Assembly (NCBI RefSeq): GCF_002117125.1
Contig: NZ_CP019344.1
Location: 1,240,001-1,304,000 of the forward strand
Direction: 5' to 3'
DNA: 64,000 nt
Source of the DNA: Nonlabens spongiae
Lineage (GTDB): Bacteria > Bacteroidota > Bacteroidia > Flavobacteriales > Flavobacteriaceae
Shown: piece by piece, positions 8,492 to 16,350 of the stretch
Layout: every line of letters begins with the position of its first letter
Position numbering within the stretch: the stretch's first letter is position 1
Notes under the pieces: model-generated
Database searches by the model: none
Told to the model about the DNA's origin: nothing
Seen by the model: the letters and a program-made list of their open reading frames with translations, nothing else
Translations under genes and position numbers: made by a program

Positions 8492-10129
8492 TTATACTTT
8501 CTCCTGCTCATAGTTCATAATACTATGGATGCCACGTAAAGGAATGATCGCCCAGCTGGGACGAGAATTAAATTCGTAGCCCAATTCATATATCGCTTTT
8601 TCCAGCAAGCAGAATTGCAAAAGAAAGTTCACTTCTTTTTGATAACCAATATTCAAATTATGATTATGGATGTGGTGTAAATAAGTATCTAAAAAAATGG
8701 AAATGAAGTATTTATACAACAATTCTCCAGCGGCGTACAGATCCTCCTTTGAAAGGGGCATTTCGTCTTGTATTTCAAAAATCGTTGCATAAATCGCATA
8801 ATGAAAGCTACGGAACATGCCCGCGAGATCCTTTTGTGGCATTTGCTTCACCTTACGATCACGTATCGTGCTTTCTGGCTCACCCTCAAAATCCAATAGA
8901 TAAAAATCATGACCGTCCAGCAGCACCTGACCCAGATGGTAATCACCGTGAACCCTAATGCGCTCCCCTTTCATACGGTGCCAGTCAAATTCAATAAACC
9001 GAGCTCTGATATCATTTTTGCGCTCTAGAAGTTCCTGTGCCAGCTCTAGCGACTCGCCTTTGAGTTTGTGCAAATTATTTTCTACTGTATTGAGTCGGTT
9101 TTGAAACATGTACAGCAGTCGGTTCTTGAGCCACACGTTGTAATCGCCGTTATATTTAGCTGCGGTGAATTTTAGGTCGTTGCGCTCTGCTCCTATCGCC
9201 ACGTGAAACTGTGCGGTTCTCAAAGCAAGGGTGCGTATTTTCTTTAATAATTCCAGACCCGTCCAATCGATGATTTCAAGCGGGATATCATTGAGCTTGA
9301 TGCGCTCAAACAGCTTGATATCTGGCAGGGATTTTATGTTGATACGCTTTCGCGAAAGCGTATCAAAAACAGTCCTTAATTCACCCAGCATCCATTCCCA
9401 GCCATCGCCTTGATTAGGTACTAATTTTTGCATGAGTGCCAGGGTAACATCGTGCTTCTTGACGATATTGAGATTGATCGACCCCATGTAAGTGGGTGAT
9501 CGATCAAAGCTGGTTTGCTCTGTCAAATACCTACATATTTGATAGTCTGGATTGGTACTGCTATAAATCCTACGGAAAAACTTGACGATATAATCATCAT
9601 TGAAGATAATGCTGGTATTGCTTTGCTCTGCGCCTAAAAACCTACTGGAACGATACTCTGTTTCCATAAGTCCCTCGCCAGCATGAAAGGCAATCGTACC
9701 CAAACCTTCAACAGGCTCAGACTCAATAATTTTTTCAAAAAGGACTTTTCTAAATGAGTCTAAAAAAAGTGCATCGACTAAATAACCGCTGGTATTGCCC
9801 AGTTTTATGGGCGCAATCAAACCGTTTCCTGCAACCTCCTTCTCTTCCACAAAACCTAGTGGCAAAAAATAATGCTGGTAGAAGGCTTCTTTAAAATTAA
9901 CCTCCAGCAGCAAGCCATAAAAATGGTCGCCTTTGTGTGCGATCGTAAAAAACTCGCTGATTTCAAGATACTTCATCGTGCTGCTCTTGCCACCATACCA
10001 GCGCTGATCGATAATATAATGTTCTAAAACATCATCAGTAAGTTGTTTTTTGAACGCATCGTCATTGAGAAGTTCTTCCCATGATTTGGGATTTGAAAGC
10101 GTATTCTTAGGCATGGTTTCAATCAACAA
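8492..10129 (-). CDS. mak: Maltokinase-like protein (Mak/Pep2 family)
   Basis: A 545-residue protein of the maltokinase family. Such enzymes use ATP to phosphorylate maltose at C1, giving maltose-1-phosphate, the substrate of GlgE. The N-terminal cap region contains DQRWYGGKSS (about residue 42), typical of Mak and of the C-terminal part of TreS-Mak fusions. The kinase core shows IRVHGDYHLGQVLL (catalytic-loop-like HGD, about residue 393) and LLDFEGEP (metal-binding Asp). It is a stand-alone kinase, not fused to trehalose synthase, and no treS is present in the window. It lies between glgE and glgB on the same strand, the usual partners. A palindrome copy (9345-9360) is inside the gene, read as DTLSRKR around residue 257. 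The start ATG is the first of the frame; the segment MPKNTLSNPKSW begins six residues later and could be an alternative start. Confidence 0.9.
   Translation of the reverse strand: MLIETMPKNTLSNPKSWEELLNDDAFKKQLTDDVLEHYIIDQRWYGGKSSTMKYLEISEFFTIAHKGDHFYGLLLEVNFKEAFYQHYFLPLGFVEEKEVAGNGLIAPIKLGNTSGYLVDALFLDSFRKVLFEKIIESEPVEGLGTIAFHAGEGLMETEYRSSRFLGAEQSNTSIIFNDDYIVKFFRRIYSSTNPDYQICRYLTEQTSFDRSPTYMGSINLNIVKKHDVTLALMQKLVPNQGDGWEWMLGELRTVFDTLSRKRINIKSLPDIKLFERIKLNDIPLEIIDWTGLELLKKIRTLALRTAQFHVAIGAERNDLKFTAAKYNGDYNVWLKNRLLYMFQNRLNTVENNLHKLKGESLELAQELLERKNDIRARFIEFDWHRMKGERIRVHGDYHLGQVLLDGHDFYLLDFEGEPESTIRDRKVKQMPQKDLAGMFRSFHYAIYATIFEIQDEMPLSKEDLYAAGELLYKYFISIFLDTYLHHIHNHNLNIGYQKEVNFLLQFCLLEKAIYELGYEFNSRPSWAIIPLRGIHSIMNYEQEKV
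9345..9360. repeat. Dispersed palindrome, copy 4 (inside mak)
   Basis: Perfect 16-mer extended by flanking TA on both sides (TACGC...GCGTA, 20 bp). It is read in the rarer frame as Leu-Ser-Arg-Lys-Arg rather than Ala-Phe-Ala-Lys-Ala. Confidence 0.95.
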
Positions 10130-10300
10130 TTAGATCTAATAATCATAGGGTGTTGCAATACAAGGTTTGAAGATATGTAATTTACTTTACATATAAATTC
10201 CTAATTTCAAAAAGAAAGCTGCCTGCATTGCTGAATTCGTAAAAAGTTCAGGACAATAGTAAAATACCGAGGAGTTCTCTCAAGCAGTTCTAGCTAAAAG

Positions 10301-10327
10301 ACATGCCAACACGGATAGTTGGCATGT
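10301..10327. other. Hairpin ACATGCCAAC-N7-GTTGGCATGT downstream of glgE
   Basis: Perfect 10-bp inverted repeat 69 bp beyond the glgE stop and about 170 bp upstream of the maltokinase start. A related CATGCCAA follows at about 10351 and GCATGTTTA at about 10371. No T-run follows, so termination is uncertain; an operator or RNA element is equally possible. Confidence 0.5.
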
Positions 10328-10395
10328 CAACTTCTAAAATTCGGCACCAACATGCCAAGTTTTGGTCTTAGCATGTTTAGAAATTATCGCATTGT

Positions 10396-12327
10396 CTATT
10401 TCACCTCAAAAACATGTACTGGTAGAGCGTGATGTAATTTCACATAGTTGTGCGTTCCACCCCACTGATAGCTATTACCTGTAATCAAATCGTGTACCGT
10501 ATAACCATCATTTTCAGAACGATGCATCTGGGCTAAAGGCATGGTCAACCAAGCTTCTTGATCGTAATGTGGATCGAGGCTTATCGCCACGATCACTTCA
10601 CTGGTACGATCATCATTCCATTTGTAAAAGGTGAGTACCTGATCATTTTCATTATGAATGAATTCAATATTGCGAGTTTGCTGGAGTGCCTCATGTTCAT
10701 GACGTGCCTCATTGATCTTTGATATCATCATGGTGAGCTTGTTGCGCAACTCCCAATCGTAGTTGGCAATCTGGAACTTTTCAGAATCTAGGTATTCTTC
10801 CTTACCAGGCAAAGCACTTGAGATCATCTGTTCAAATACAGGTCCGTAAATACCGATGCTGGAGCTCAAAGTTGCTGCTAGCGCGTAACGCTGCAAGTGG
10901 ATATTTTCATTTCCACCTTGCAGAATCCATGGATTGATATCTGGAGTATTGGGCCAGAAATTAGGCTGCATATATTCTGCCTGTTCAGTTTTTGTGAGTT
11001 CGTTCAAGTATTCAGTCAGCTCGTGTTTATTGTTACGCCAGGTGAAATAGGTGTACGACTGCTGAAAACCTACTTTGGCGAGCTGGTGCATGACTTTAGG
11101 CTTGGTAAATGCCTCGGATAAGAATATCACGTCATTGTGTTTTTTCTTGACTTCAGAAATCAAATATTCCCAAAACAAGAAAGGTTTGGTATGTGGATTA
11201 TCTACTCTGAACACCTTGATGTCAAATTCTTCCACCCAGTACAACGCGACTCTGAGCAATTCTTTCCAGAGGTTTTTCCAATCCTTGGTATCAAAATAGA
11301 TGGGAAGAATATCTTGATATTTTTTTGGCGGATTCTCAGCGTATTGCACCGTTCCATCTGGCCGCCACTTGAACCATTGTTTGTGTTCCTTGACCCAGGG
11401 GTGATCAGGAGCAGCTTGTAAAGCGTAATCCATCGCCACCTCGATGCCCATAGACTTAGCCTCTTGAACCAGTTTTTTAAAATCTTTTTCTGAACCTAGA
11501 TCAGGATGCAAGGACATATGTCCGCCATTTTTACTCCCTATTCCCCAGCACGAGCCTACATCGCCATCGTGCGCGGTTGTGGTATTATTTTTCCCTTTGC
11601 GATTCACATCACCGATCGGGTGAACAGGCGGAAAGTACAATGTATCAAAGCCCATTTCCTTGACGTAGGGAAGTTTATCGATGCAATCTTTAAAAGTTCC
11701 GTGCTCGTAATTTTTCCCAGCACTACGTGGAAAGAATTCATACCAGGTAGAGAAACGCGCTTTTTTGCGATCCACTTCACACAACAGGGTATCACCAACC
11801 GTTTTGCGCAGTGGAACTGGATACTTGACAAAAAGATCGTACAGTTTATCAGAAACCGCGGCTTCAACTGCGGTATCATAAGCGCTCTCTTCTTGGAACT
11901 GATCCTCAAGATCCTTGAGATATTTCTTTTCTGATTTGTTAGCTTTTTTGGCGATTTGCTCTAGGTAAGCCACACCTTCCAGCAGTTCACTCTTTACCTG
12001 CTGACCGTCTTCAATCTTTCGTTTGATACCGTGCTGCCAGTTGAGCGCATCGTCTATCCAGCCGCAAACACGGTAAGAATAAGCGCCTAATTTCTCAACT
12101 TGGAAACTTGCGGTCCAGTGATCGTTATGACCTACTTGCATGCGCACTTCTTGCCATTTACGGGCTTTTTCATGCTTGTATTGCAGTGCTGCCTGCACAA
12201 TATCGTGGCCATCGCCTATAATTGTGGCTCCCACGGCAACGGTCTCATCTAGTACTCTCTTTATATTATAGCGTCCACCTTCTATTTTTGGCGTAACAGA
12301 TTCTATGATGACTCTTTCTTGATTCAT
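10396..12327 (-). CDS. glgE: Alpha-1,4-glucan:maltose-1-phosphate maltosyltransferase (GH13_3)
   Basis: A 643-residue GlgE, which transfers maltosyl units from maltose-1-phosphate onto the non-reducing end of alpha-1,4-glucan. The N-terminal domain begins RVIIESVTPKIEGGRYNIKR, typical of the family. The barrel shows FDTLYFPPVHPIG, an insertion rich in basic residues, FRVDNPHTKP with the nucleophile at about Asp376, and FLSEAFT with the acid/base at about Glu405. Their 29-residue spacing matches the Streptomyces enzyme. The start chosen is ATG 12327. An upstream in-frame ATG at 12372 would add 15 residues with no family resemblance. It is first in the minus-strand order glgE, mak, glgB, so it may head the operon. 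A palindrome copy lies about 105 bp upstream. Confidence 0.95.
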   Translation of the reverse strand: MNQERVIIESVTPKIEGGRYNIKRVLDETVAVGATIIGDGHDIVQAALQYKHEKARKWQEVRMQVGHNDHWTASFQVEKLGAYSYRVCGWIDDALNWQHGIKRKIEDGQQVKSELLEGVAYLEQIAKKANKSEKKYLKDLEDQFQEESAYDTAVEAAVSDKLYDLFVKYPVPLRKTVGDTLLCEVDRKKARFSTWYEFFPRSAGKNYEHGTFKDCIDKLPYVKEMGFDTLYFPPVHPIGDVNRKGKNNTTTAHDGDVGSCWGIGSKNGGHMSLHPDLGSEKDFKKLVQEAKSMGIEVAMDYALQAAPDHPWVKEHKQWFKWRPDGTVQYAENPPKKYQDILPIYFDTKDWKNLWKELLRVALYWVEEFDIKVFRVDNPHTKPFLFWEYLISEVKKKHNDVIFLSEAFTKPKVMHQLAKVGFQQSYTYFTWRNNKHELTEYLNELTKTEQAEYMQPNFWPNTPDINPWILQGGNENIHLQRYALAATLSSSIGIYGPVFEQMISSALPGKEEYLDSEKFQIANYDWELRNKLTMMISKINEARHEHEALQQTRNIEFIHNENDQVLTFYKWNDDRTSEVIVAISLDPHYDQEAWLTMPLAQMHRSENDGYTVHDLITGNSYQWGGTHNYVKLHHALPVHVFEVK

Positions 12328-12372
12328 GTTTATTTGGTTTGGCTCAAAAGTATGAAAACCAGTGTTTCCCAA

Positions 12373-12702
12373 AAATGAAATCTACGAAAGCGATGTAGCG
12401 TGATCCTTTTGTGACGGGTATTTTGTGATCTCGCTTTCGCGAAAGCGGAACTACTTCTCTACTCTAATCAAATAATAGTATAAGTCATTATGCAATAGCT
12501 ATAAAACTGGTAGTTTGAGCATGAAATATCTTTTAGGATTGTTACGATAATACCATTGATAACTCTTGGCAGGTCAAGCGTTAAAAGAATAAGTTAGTAC
12601 ATGCCTCTTATCGAAAAACCCCACATTGTAGCTGTATTCTTTCTAGCTCATTGCGTTATAAATTTAAATATTCTATTAATTTGTTGTAGAAATAATTGAC
12701 TA
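12373..12702. other. Divergent intergenic region between glgE and the histidine kinase
   Basis: 330 bp that must carry two divergent promoters. No gene seen. It contains one palindrome copy; otherwise it is AT-rich. Confidence 0.5.
12432..12447. repeat. Dispersed palindrome, copy 5 (divergent promoter region)
   Basis: Perfect 16-mer, GATCT to the left and GAACT to the right, 105 bp from the glgE start and 256 bp from the kinase start. Confidence 0.95.
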
Positions 12703-14715
12703 ATGAAAAATGTTTTTTGCGTGTTAAGTCTATTACTGACTTTTCTTACACTGCATGCGCAAGATCACCCACTGCAATCTCAAATAGATAGTCTTAACCT
12801 AAAAATCGAAAGTCAGAAGGGAGCCCAGCAACTGCAGGCTATCAAGCAGTTAGCAAAAATATACAGTGATCCCGTAAACCCTAAACTCGATAGCCTTACC
12901 CTACGCGGCTTGCAAATTGCTCGTGAATTAGGAGATATGAATACCGCAGCGAGTATGGCAACAAAGCAAATCGCATTCAAATTCAGAATCTTAAACCGTC
13001 CTGAACTGGCCGTACCCACGTTTGAAGATTTTTATCCTCAATTGGTCAAAGTAAGTAATGACTCCACAAAAGCGCAATTTCTATTAGAAAGTGCCCATTT
13101 ATTTGCATTTTCTCCCATGCCTGAAAAATCACTGGATTTGTCAAATGAGGGGTTGGAAATTGATGGTGCTACTATTTTCCAAAAAGGCTCATTTCATCAC
13201 GCTAAAGCACTGGCTTTATCGAACTCAGGACAATTTGCTATTGCTTCAGATCAGGCTCAGAAAGCATTAAAATTGTTTGATGACGAGCACATCACAGAAA
13301 AAATCGAGATTAGAGGACTGTTGAGCACACTCTATTCACGTATCGGGTTGAACGATCTTGCCATTGAAGAAAATAATGCGGCAATCAAGATGGCTCGCGA
13401 ACTGGATAATCCCAGACTCCTATTAAGTTTTTATTTCAACCAAGCGACAAATTATCTTCATAAAAATGATCATTCAAACCGGATTGAATCCCTTAAAAAA
13501 TCGCTATATCATGCTCGCAGATTGCCAGACCCCAGTATCATCGAGCCGCGTATCCTGGGCGCGACCATCCATGCCCACTTAGATGCAGATCAATTAGAAA
13601 CGGCACTGCGGTACCACGACACCTTGCAATCACGCCCACCCTTTTACATAGAAGGTCCTAATGCTGGAGGCTATCAGTTGGTTTTAGGTAAGTTCGCTTT
13701 CGCGAAAGCGGACTATCAAACAGCTATAGAAAAGTTTGAAAAAGCACGACCTGCTATAATGAGCAGCCCAGATTACTACGATAAAATAGAATTTTTAACG
13801 GCGCTGAAAAAAATTTACAAAGCTGCAGGAAAGTATAGAAACCAGGCGGTAGTTGCTGATGAATTAGCTACAATCAAAGATTCCATATTAAATGTGCAAC
13901 GTACCCAAGGATTAACTTTTTATCAAACCAAATATGAGCAGTCAAAAAGAGACGCCACTATTGCAGCACAACGTGATGAAATTAGTTATCTGGATGCGCA
14001 GAAGAGAATTCGGGATCTGTGGCTATTGCTGGGAGCGGTGGGACTGATTACGATTTTTGGAATCGTTTTTTTCATAAGACACCGTAAAACCCAGAAAGAA
14101 AAACAAAAGTTACAGCGCGCTTTTACACAAGACTTAATCCAGTCCATTGAGTCTGAGCGCCGTCGCATTTCCAGTCAGTTACATGATAGTGTAGGTCAAT
14201 CTTTATTGGTTCTTAAAAATAATATGAAACAGGATGGAAATCAAAAAGATGTGGCGCTTATGGAGCAAACCATCGATGAGGTGCGCAATATGTCTCATAA
14301 AATGCATCCTTATCAATTTGGTGAGTTGGGGCTTATGGCGTCGATAGATCAACTGGTTGCCCAACTCAATGAAAGCTCAAACATATTTTACACATTTGAA
14401 GATCAGACTAATGGGACAACGGTAGACCCAGATCGCGGCATCTTGATGTACAGAATGTTGCAGGAATCCTTGCAAAATGTTGAAAAACACAGCCATGCCG
14501 CAGCATGTAAGGTTACCGCTACAACAATGGGACAAACTCTATCCATTACGGTTACTGATAATGGGAATGGATTTGATGTTGCTGCAGCCGGTATGAAAAC
14601 CTTGGGACTGCAAACCCTGGAAGAACGTGCCACGATGATAGGCGCACAATTAACAATAGACAGCGAGTTGAACAAGGGAACCACGGTAACCATCAAAGCC
14701 CCTCATCATGTCTGA
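12703..14715 (+). CDS. TPR-containing sensor histidine kinase (HisKA_3, NarL-type)
   Basis: A 670-residue membrane sensor kinase. A signal peptide (to HAQ, about residue 20) leads into a periplasmic region with tetratricopeptide-like helices (residues ~30-400). One membrane helix follows (LWLLLGAVGLITIFGIVFF, ~433-452). The cytoplasmic part has a HisKA_3 dimerisation domain with the phospho-acceptor in QLHDSVGQ (about residue 494) and an HATPase_c domain with the TDNGNGFD motif (about residue 622). This domain order is common in Bacteroidetes kinases that pair with LuxR-type regulators. The next gene overlaps its end by 8 nt and is such a regulator, so the two form one operon and almost surely a signalling pair. 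The ligand is unknown. A palindrome copy encodes FAFAKAD in a TPR-like helix at about residue 330. Confidence 0.9.
   Translation: MKNVFCVLSLLLTFLTLHAQDHPLQSQIDSLNLKIESQKGAQQLQAIKQLAKIYSDPVNPKLDSLTLRGLQIARELGDMNTAASMATKQIAFKFRILNRPELAVPTFEDFYPQLVKVSNDSTKAQFLLESAHLFAFSPMPEKSLDLSNEGLEIDGATIFQKGSFHHAKALALSNSGQFAIASDQAQKALKLFDDEHITEKIEIRGLLSTLYSRIGLNDLAIEENNAAIKMARELDNPRLLLSFYFNQATNYLHKNDHSNRIESLKKSLYHARRLPDPSIIEPRILGATIHAHLDADQLETALRYHDTLQSRPPFYIEGPNAGGYQLVLGKFAFAKADYQTAIEKFEKARPAIMSSPDYYDKIEFLTALKKIYKAAGKYRNQAVVADELATIKDSILNVQRTQGLTFYQTKYEQSKRDATIAAQRDEISYLDAQKRIRDLWLLLGAVGLITIFGIVFFIRHRKTQKEKQKLQRAFTQDLIQSIESERRRISSQLHDSVGQSLLVLKNNMKQDGNQKDVALMEQTIDEVRNMSHKMHPYQFGELGLMASIDQLVAQLNESSNIFYTFEDQTNGTTVDPDRGILMYRMLQESLQNVEKHSHAAACKVTATTMGQTLSITVTDNGNGFDVAAAGMKTLGLQTLEERATMIGAQLTIDSELNKGTTVTIKAPHHV
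13695..13710. repeat. Dispersed palindrome, copy 6 (inside kinase TPR region)
   Basis: Perfect 16-mer read as Phe-Ala-Phe-Ala-Lys-Ala-Asp. The following DYQTAIEKFEKA is a normal TPR helix, so the palindrome codons occupy the preceding helix without breaking the repeat. Confidence 0.95.
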
Positions 14716-15337
14716 TTCTAAAACAACGATTGTACTGGCAGATGATCACCCACTCATTCTGGAAGGGTTAAAAACCTATTTTTCCAGTACAAATTATGAG
14801 GTGGTTGCAACGGCAAGCGATGGCCAGACAGCGTACAACTTAATCTTACAGCACAATCCTGATTTTGCGGTGCTCGATGTTGAAATGCCTAAGCTCACCG
14901 GAATTGAAATTGCCCAAACCATTAAAGAAAAGAATATTTGTGTACATGTGGTGCTGCTCACCCTACTTAAAAGATCAACAATAGTTGATATGGTAGGAGA
15001 TAGTATAGAGGGTTATCTGCTCAAAGATGATGCTATAGAGGAGTTGCCCAAATGCTTAGAATCAATCGCATCTGGACATACTTATACAAGTGAAAAGTTG
15101 CGATCCACCATTTTCAATCGCAGTAGCGCTGATTATGAACAATTGACCAGCAGTGAAAAAAAGATCCTGAGACTTCTATCCCAAAACTTAAGCAGCGCAC
15201 AGATTGCTGATAGGCTATTCTTATCCAAAAGAACGATTGAAAAACACCGTAGTAACATCATTAAAAAACTTAAGTTAGATTCCAGACAAAACGCTCTGCT
15301 ACTCTGGCTCAAGGATCATCCCGAAGCTATTGAGTAG
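14708..15337 (+). CDS. NarL/FixJ-type response regulator
   Basis: A 209-residue two-domain regulator. The receiver domain (residues ~7-120) has the acidic pair Asp12-Asp13, the phospho-acceptor Asp57 in VLDVEMPK and Lys109 in LLKDD. The C-terminal LuxR helix-turn-helix (residues ~145-205) reads LTSSEKKILRLLSQ ... IADRLFLSKRTIEKHRSNI. It is expected to bind DNA when phosphorylated by the overlapping upstream kinase. Candidate targets are the two downstream genes, because a shared 17-bp motif lies upstream of both the AraC-type gene and the giant surface protein gene. Confidence 0.93.
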   Translation: MSDSKTTIVLADDHPLILEGLKTYFSSTNYEVVATASDGQTAYNLILQHNPDFAVLDVEMPKLTGIEIAQTIKEKNICVHVVLLTLLKRSTIVDMVGDSIEGYLLKDDAIEELPKCLESIASGHTYTSEKLRSTIFNRSSADYEQLTSSEKKILRLLSQNLSSAQIADRLFLSKRTIEKHRSNIIKKLKLDSRQNALLLWLKDHPEAIE

Positions 15338-15353
15338 TAGGTCTACTTATTTC
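15337..15353. promoter_or_regulatory. Shared motif GTAGGTCTACTTATTTC, upstream copy
   Basis: Starts at the last base of the response regulator gene and ends 52 bp before the TTG start of the AraC-type gene. It differs by one base from 16213-16229. The core has GTAG/CTAC arms with a 2-nt centre, suggesting a dimer-binding site. Confidence 0.4.
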
Positions 15354-15405
15354 CTTAAATAGGAATTGGCGATAGTTTTATGCCGTAGAAATCCCCTATT
15401 TAAAA

Positions 15406-16170
15406 TTGACTGCAGTAACTGCTATTTTTCCTCCAGATTTACACTTTGTTGATCAGGTATTTCAAGTTTCTGTAACACCTGGATCAAAATTGAAGTTGTT
15501 ACCCAGTGGAAATACATATATCATCGCAATAGAAGGCTGTGGAGCAAGAATATTTGATTCATGGCTCACTGGTATAATTGCGATTCCGCCATCAGATGCA
15601 ATGATCTGTATTGAAACGGTAGATCAAACAAAATTACTTATCGCAAAATGTCATGGACTTACGGCTTTTAATATAAGTCAGGCGCTTGGAGCCGACCACA
15701 AAAATCCTTTTACGGTAGTGTCCCAAAAGTTTATAAAAGAATATCCATCAAAAAAAATTGAAGATTCCTTTTACAAGATACTATCAGGTTTAAAAATACC
15801 AGAACACACACCAGATTTGTACATAATTCTTAAGTATATAGAACGTCTTAGGGGAAAAGTTTCAATTAATGAAATCATAGATCGTTATTGTATTTCAACC
15901 CGTAAACTGCAAGTTGCGTTCAACGCCTATCTATTCACATCAGTCAGTTTGTACATTAGAAAAGTGGCTTATTATTACTCGATGATTGATCTAATCAAGG
16001 GTGCAGACATATCTTCTACTATTGGTGGACACGGTTTTAATAATGAAACGCAATTCTGGAAGACTGCTGCGGGAATCAATCAGGATTTTGTATCACATAG
16101 CAAAATCTTTCTTACCCAACTTAGTGAAGAATTAATAATCATTCAGGACGATGGCTGTGTATACGCTTAA
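15406..16170 (+). CDS. AraC-family transcriptional regulator
   Basis: A 254-residue protein. The N-terminal half (FPPDLHFVDQVFQVSVTPG...) is a beta-rich sensor-like domain as seen in some Bacteroidetes AraC regulators. The C-terminal ~100 residues form an AraC-type double helix-turn-helix: INEIIDRYCISTRKLQVAFNAYLFTSVSLYIRKV followed by GADISSTIGGHGFNNETQFWKTAAGI. The start is TTG, since no ATG or GTG lies between the upstream stop and the conserved region. It sits between a two-component pair and a giant T9SS surface protein on the same strand, which suggests it controls the surface protein gene. The effector is unknown. Confidence 0.82.
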   Translation: MTAVTAIFPPDLHFVDQVFQVSVTPGSKLKLLPSGNTYIIAIEGCGARIFDSWLTGIIAIPPSDAMICIETVDQTKLLIAKCHGLTAFNISQALGADHKNPFTVVSQKFIKEYPSKKIEDSFYKILSGLKIPEHTPDLYIILKYIERLRGKVSINEIIDRYCISTRKLQVAFNAYLFTSVSLYIRKVAYYYSMIDLIKGADISSTIGGHGFNNETQFWKTAAGINQDFVSHSKIFLTQLSEELIIIQDDGCVYA

Positions 16171-16212
16171 TTTATCTATCTGACCTGAATAAGCTGGCTT
16201 GAAGACGAAGTC

Positions 16213-16229
16213 GTAGGTCTACGTATTTC
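16213..16229. promoter_or_regulatory. Shared motif GTAGGTCTACGTATTTC, downstream copy
   Basis: 16 of 17 bases match the copy at 15337-15353. It lies about 120 bp upstream of the giant surface protein gene. Confidence 0.4.
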
Positions 16230-16350
16230 ATAGGCTGACCTCTCAATTTAATTTTACTCAGAATCTAATGATCAGTAATATTTTAATACTGGTATGTAAG
16301 TATTTAGAACAGCAGACAAGGGAGCCTCAACAAATTTTAAGAATTTAATT

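Noticed and set aside
15537..16170. The AraC-type gene as part of the two-component operon under one transcript only
   Set aside because: A 68-bp gap with its own shared regulatory motif makes a separate promoter plausible, so I left this open.
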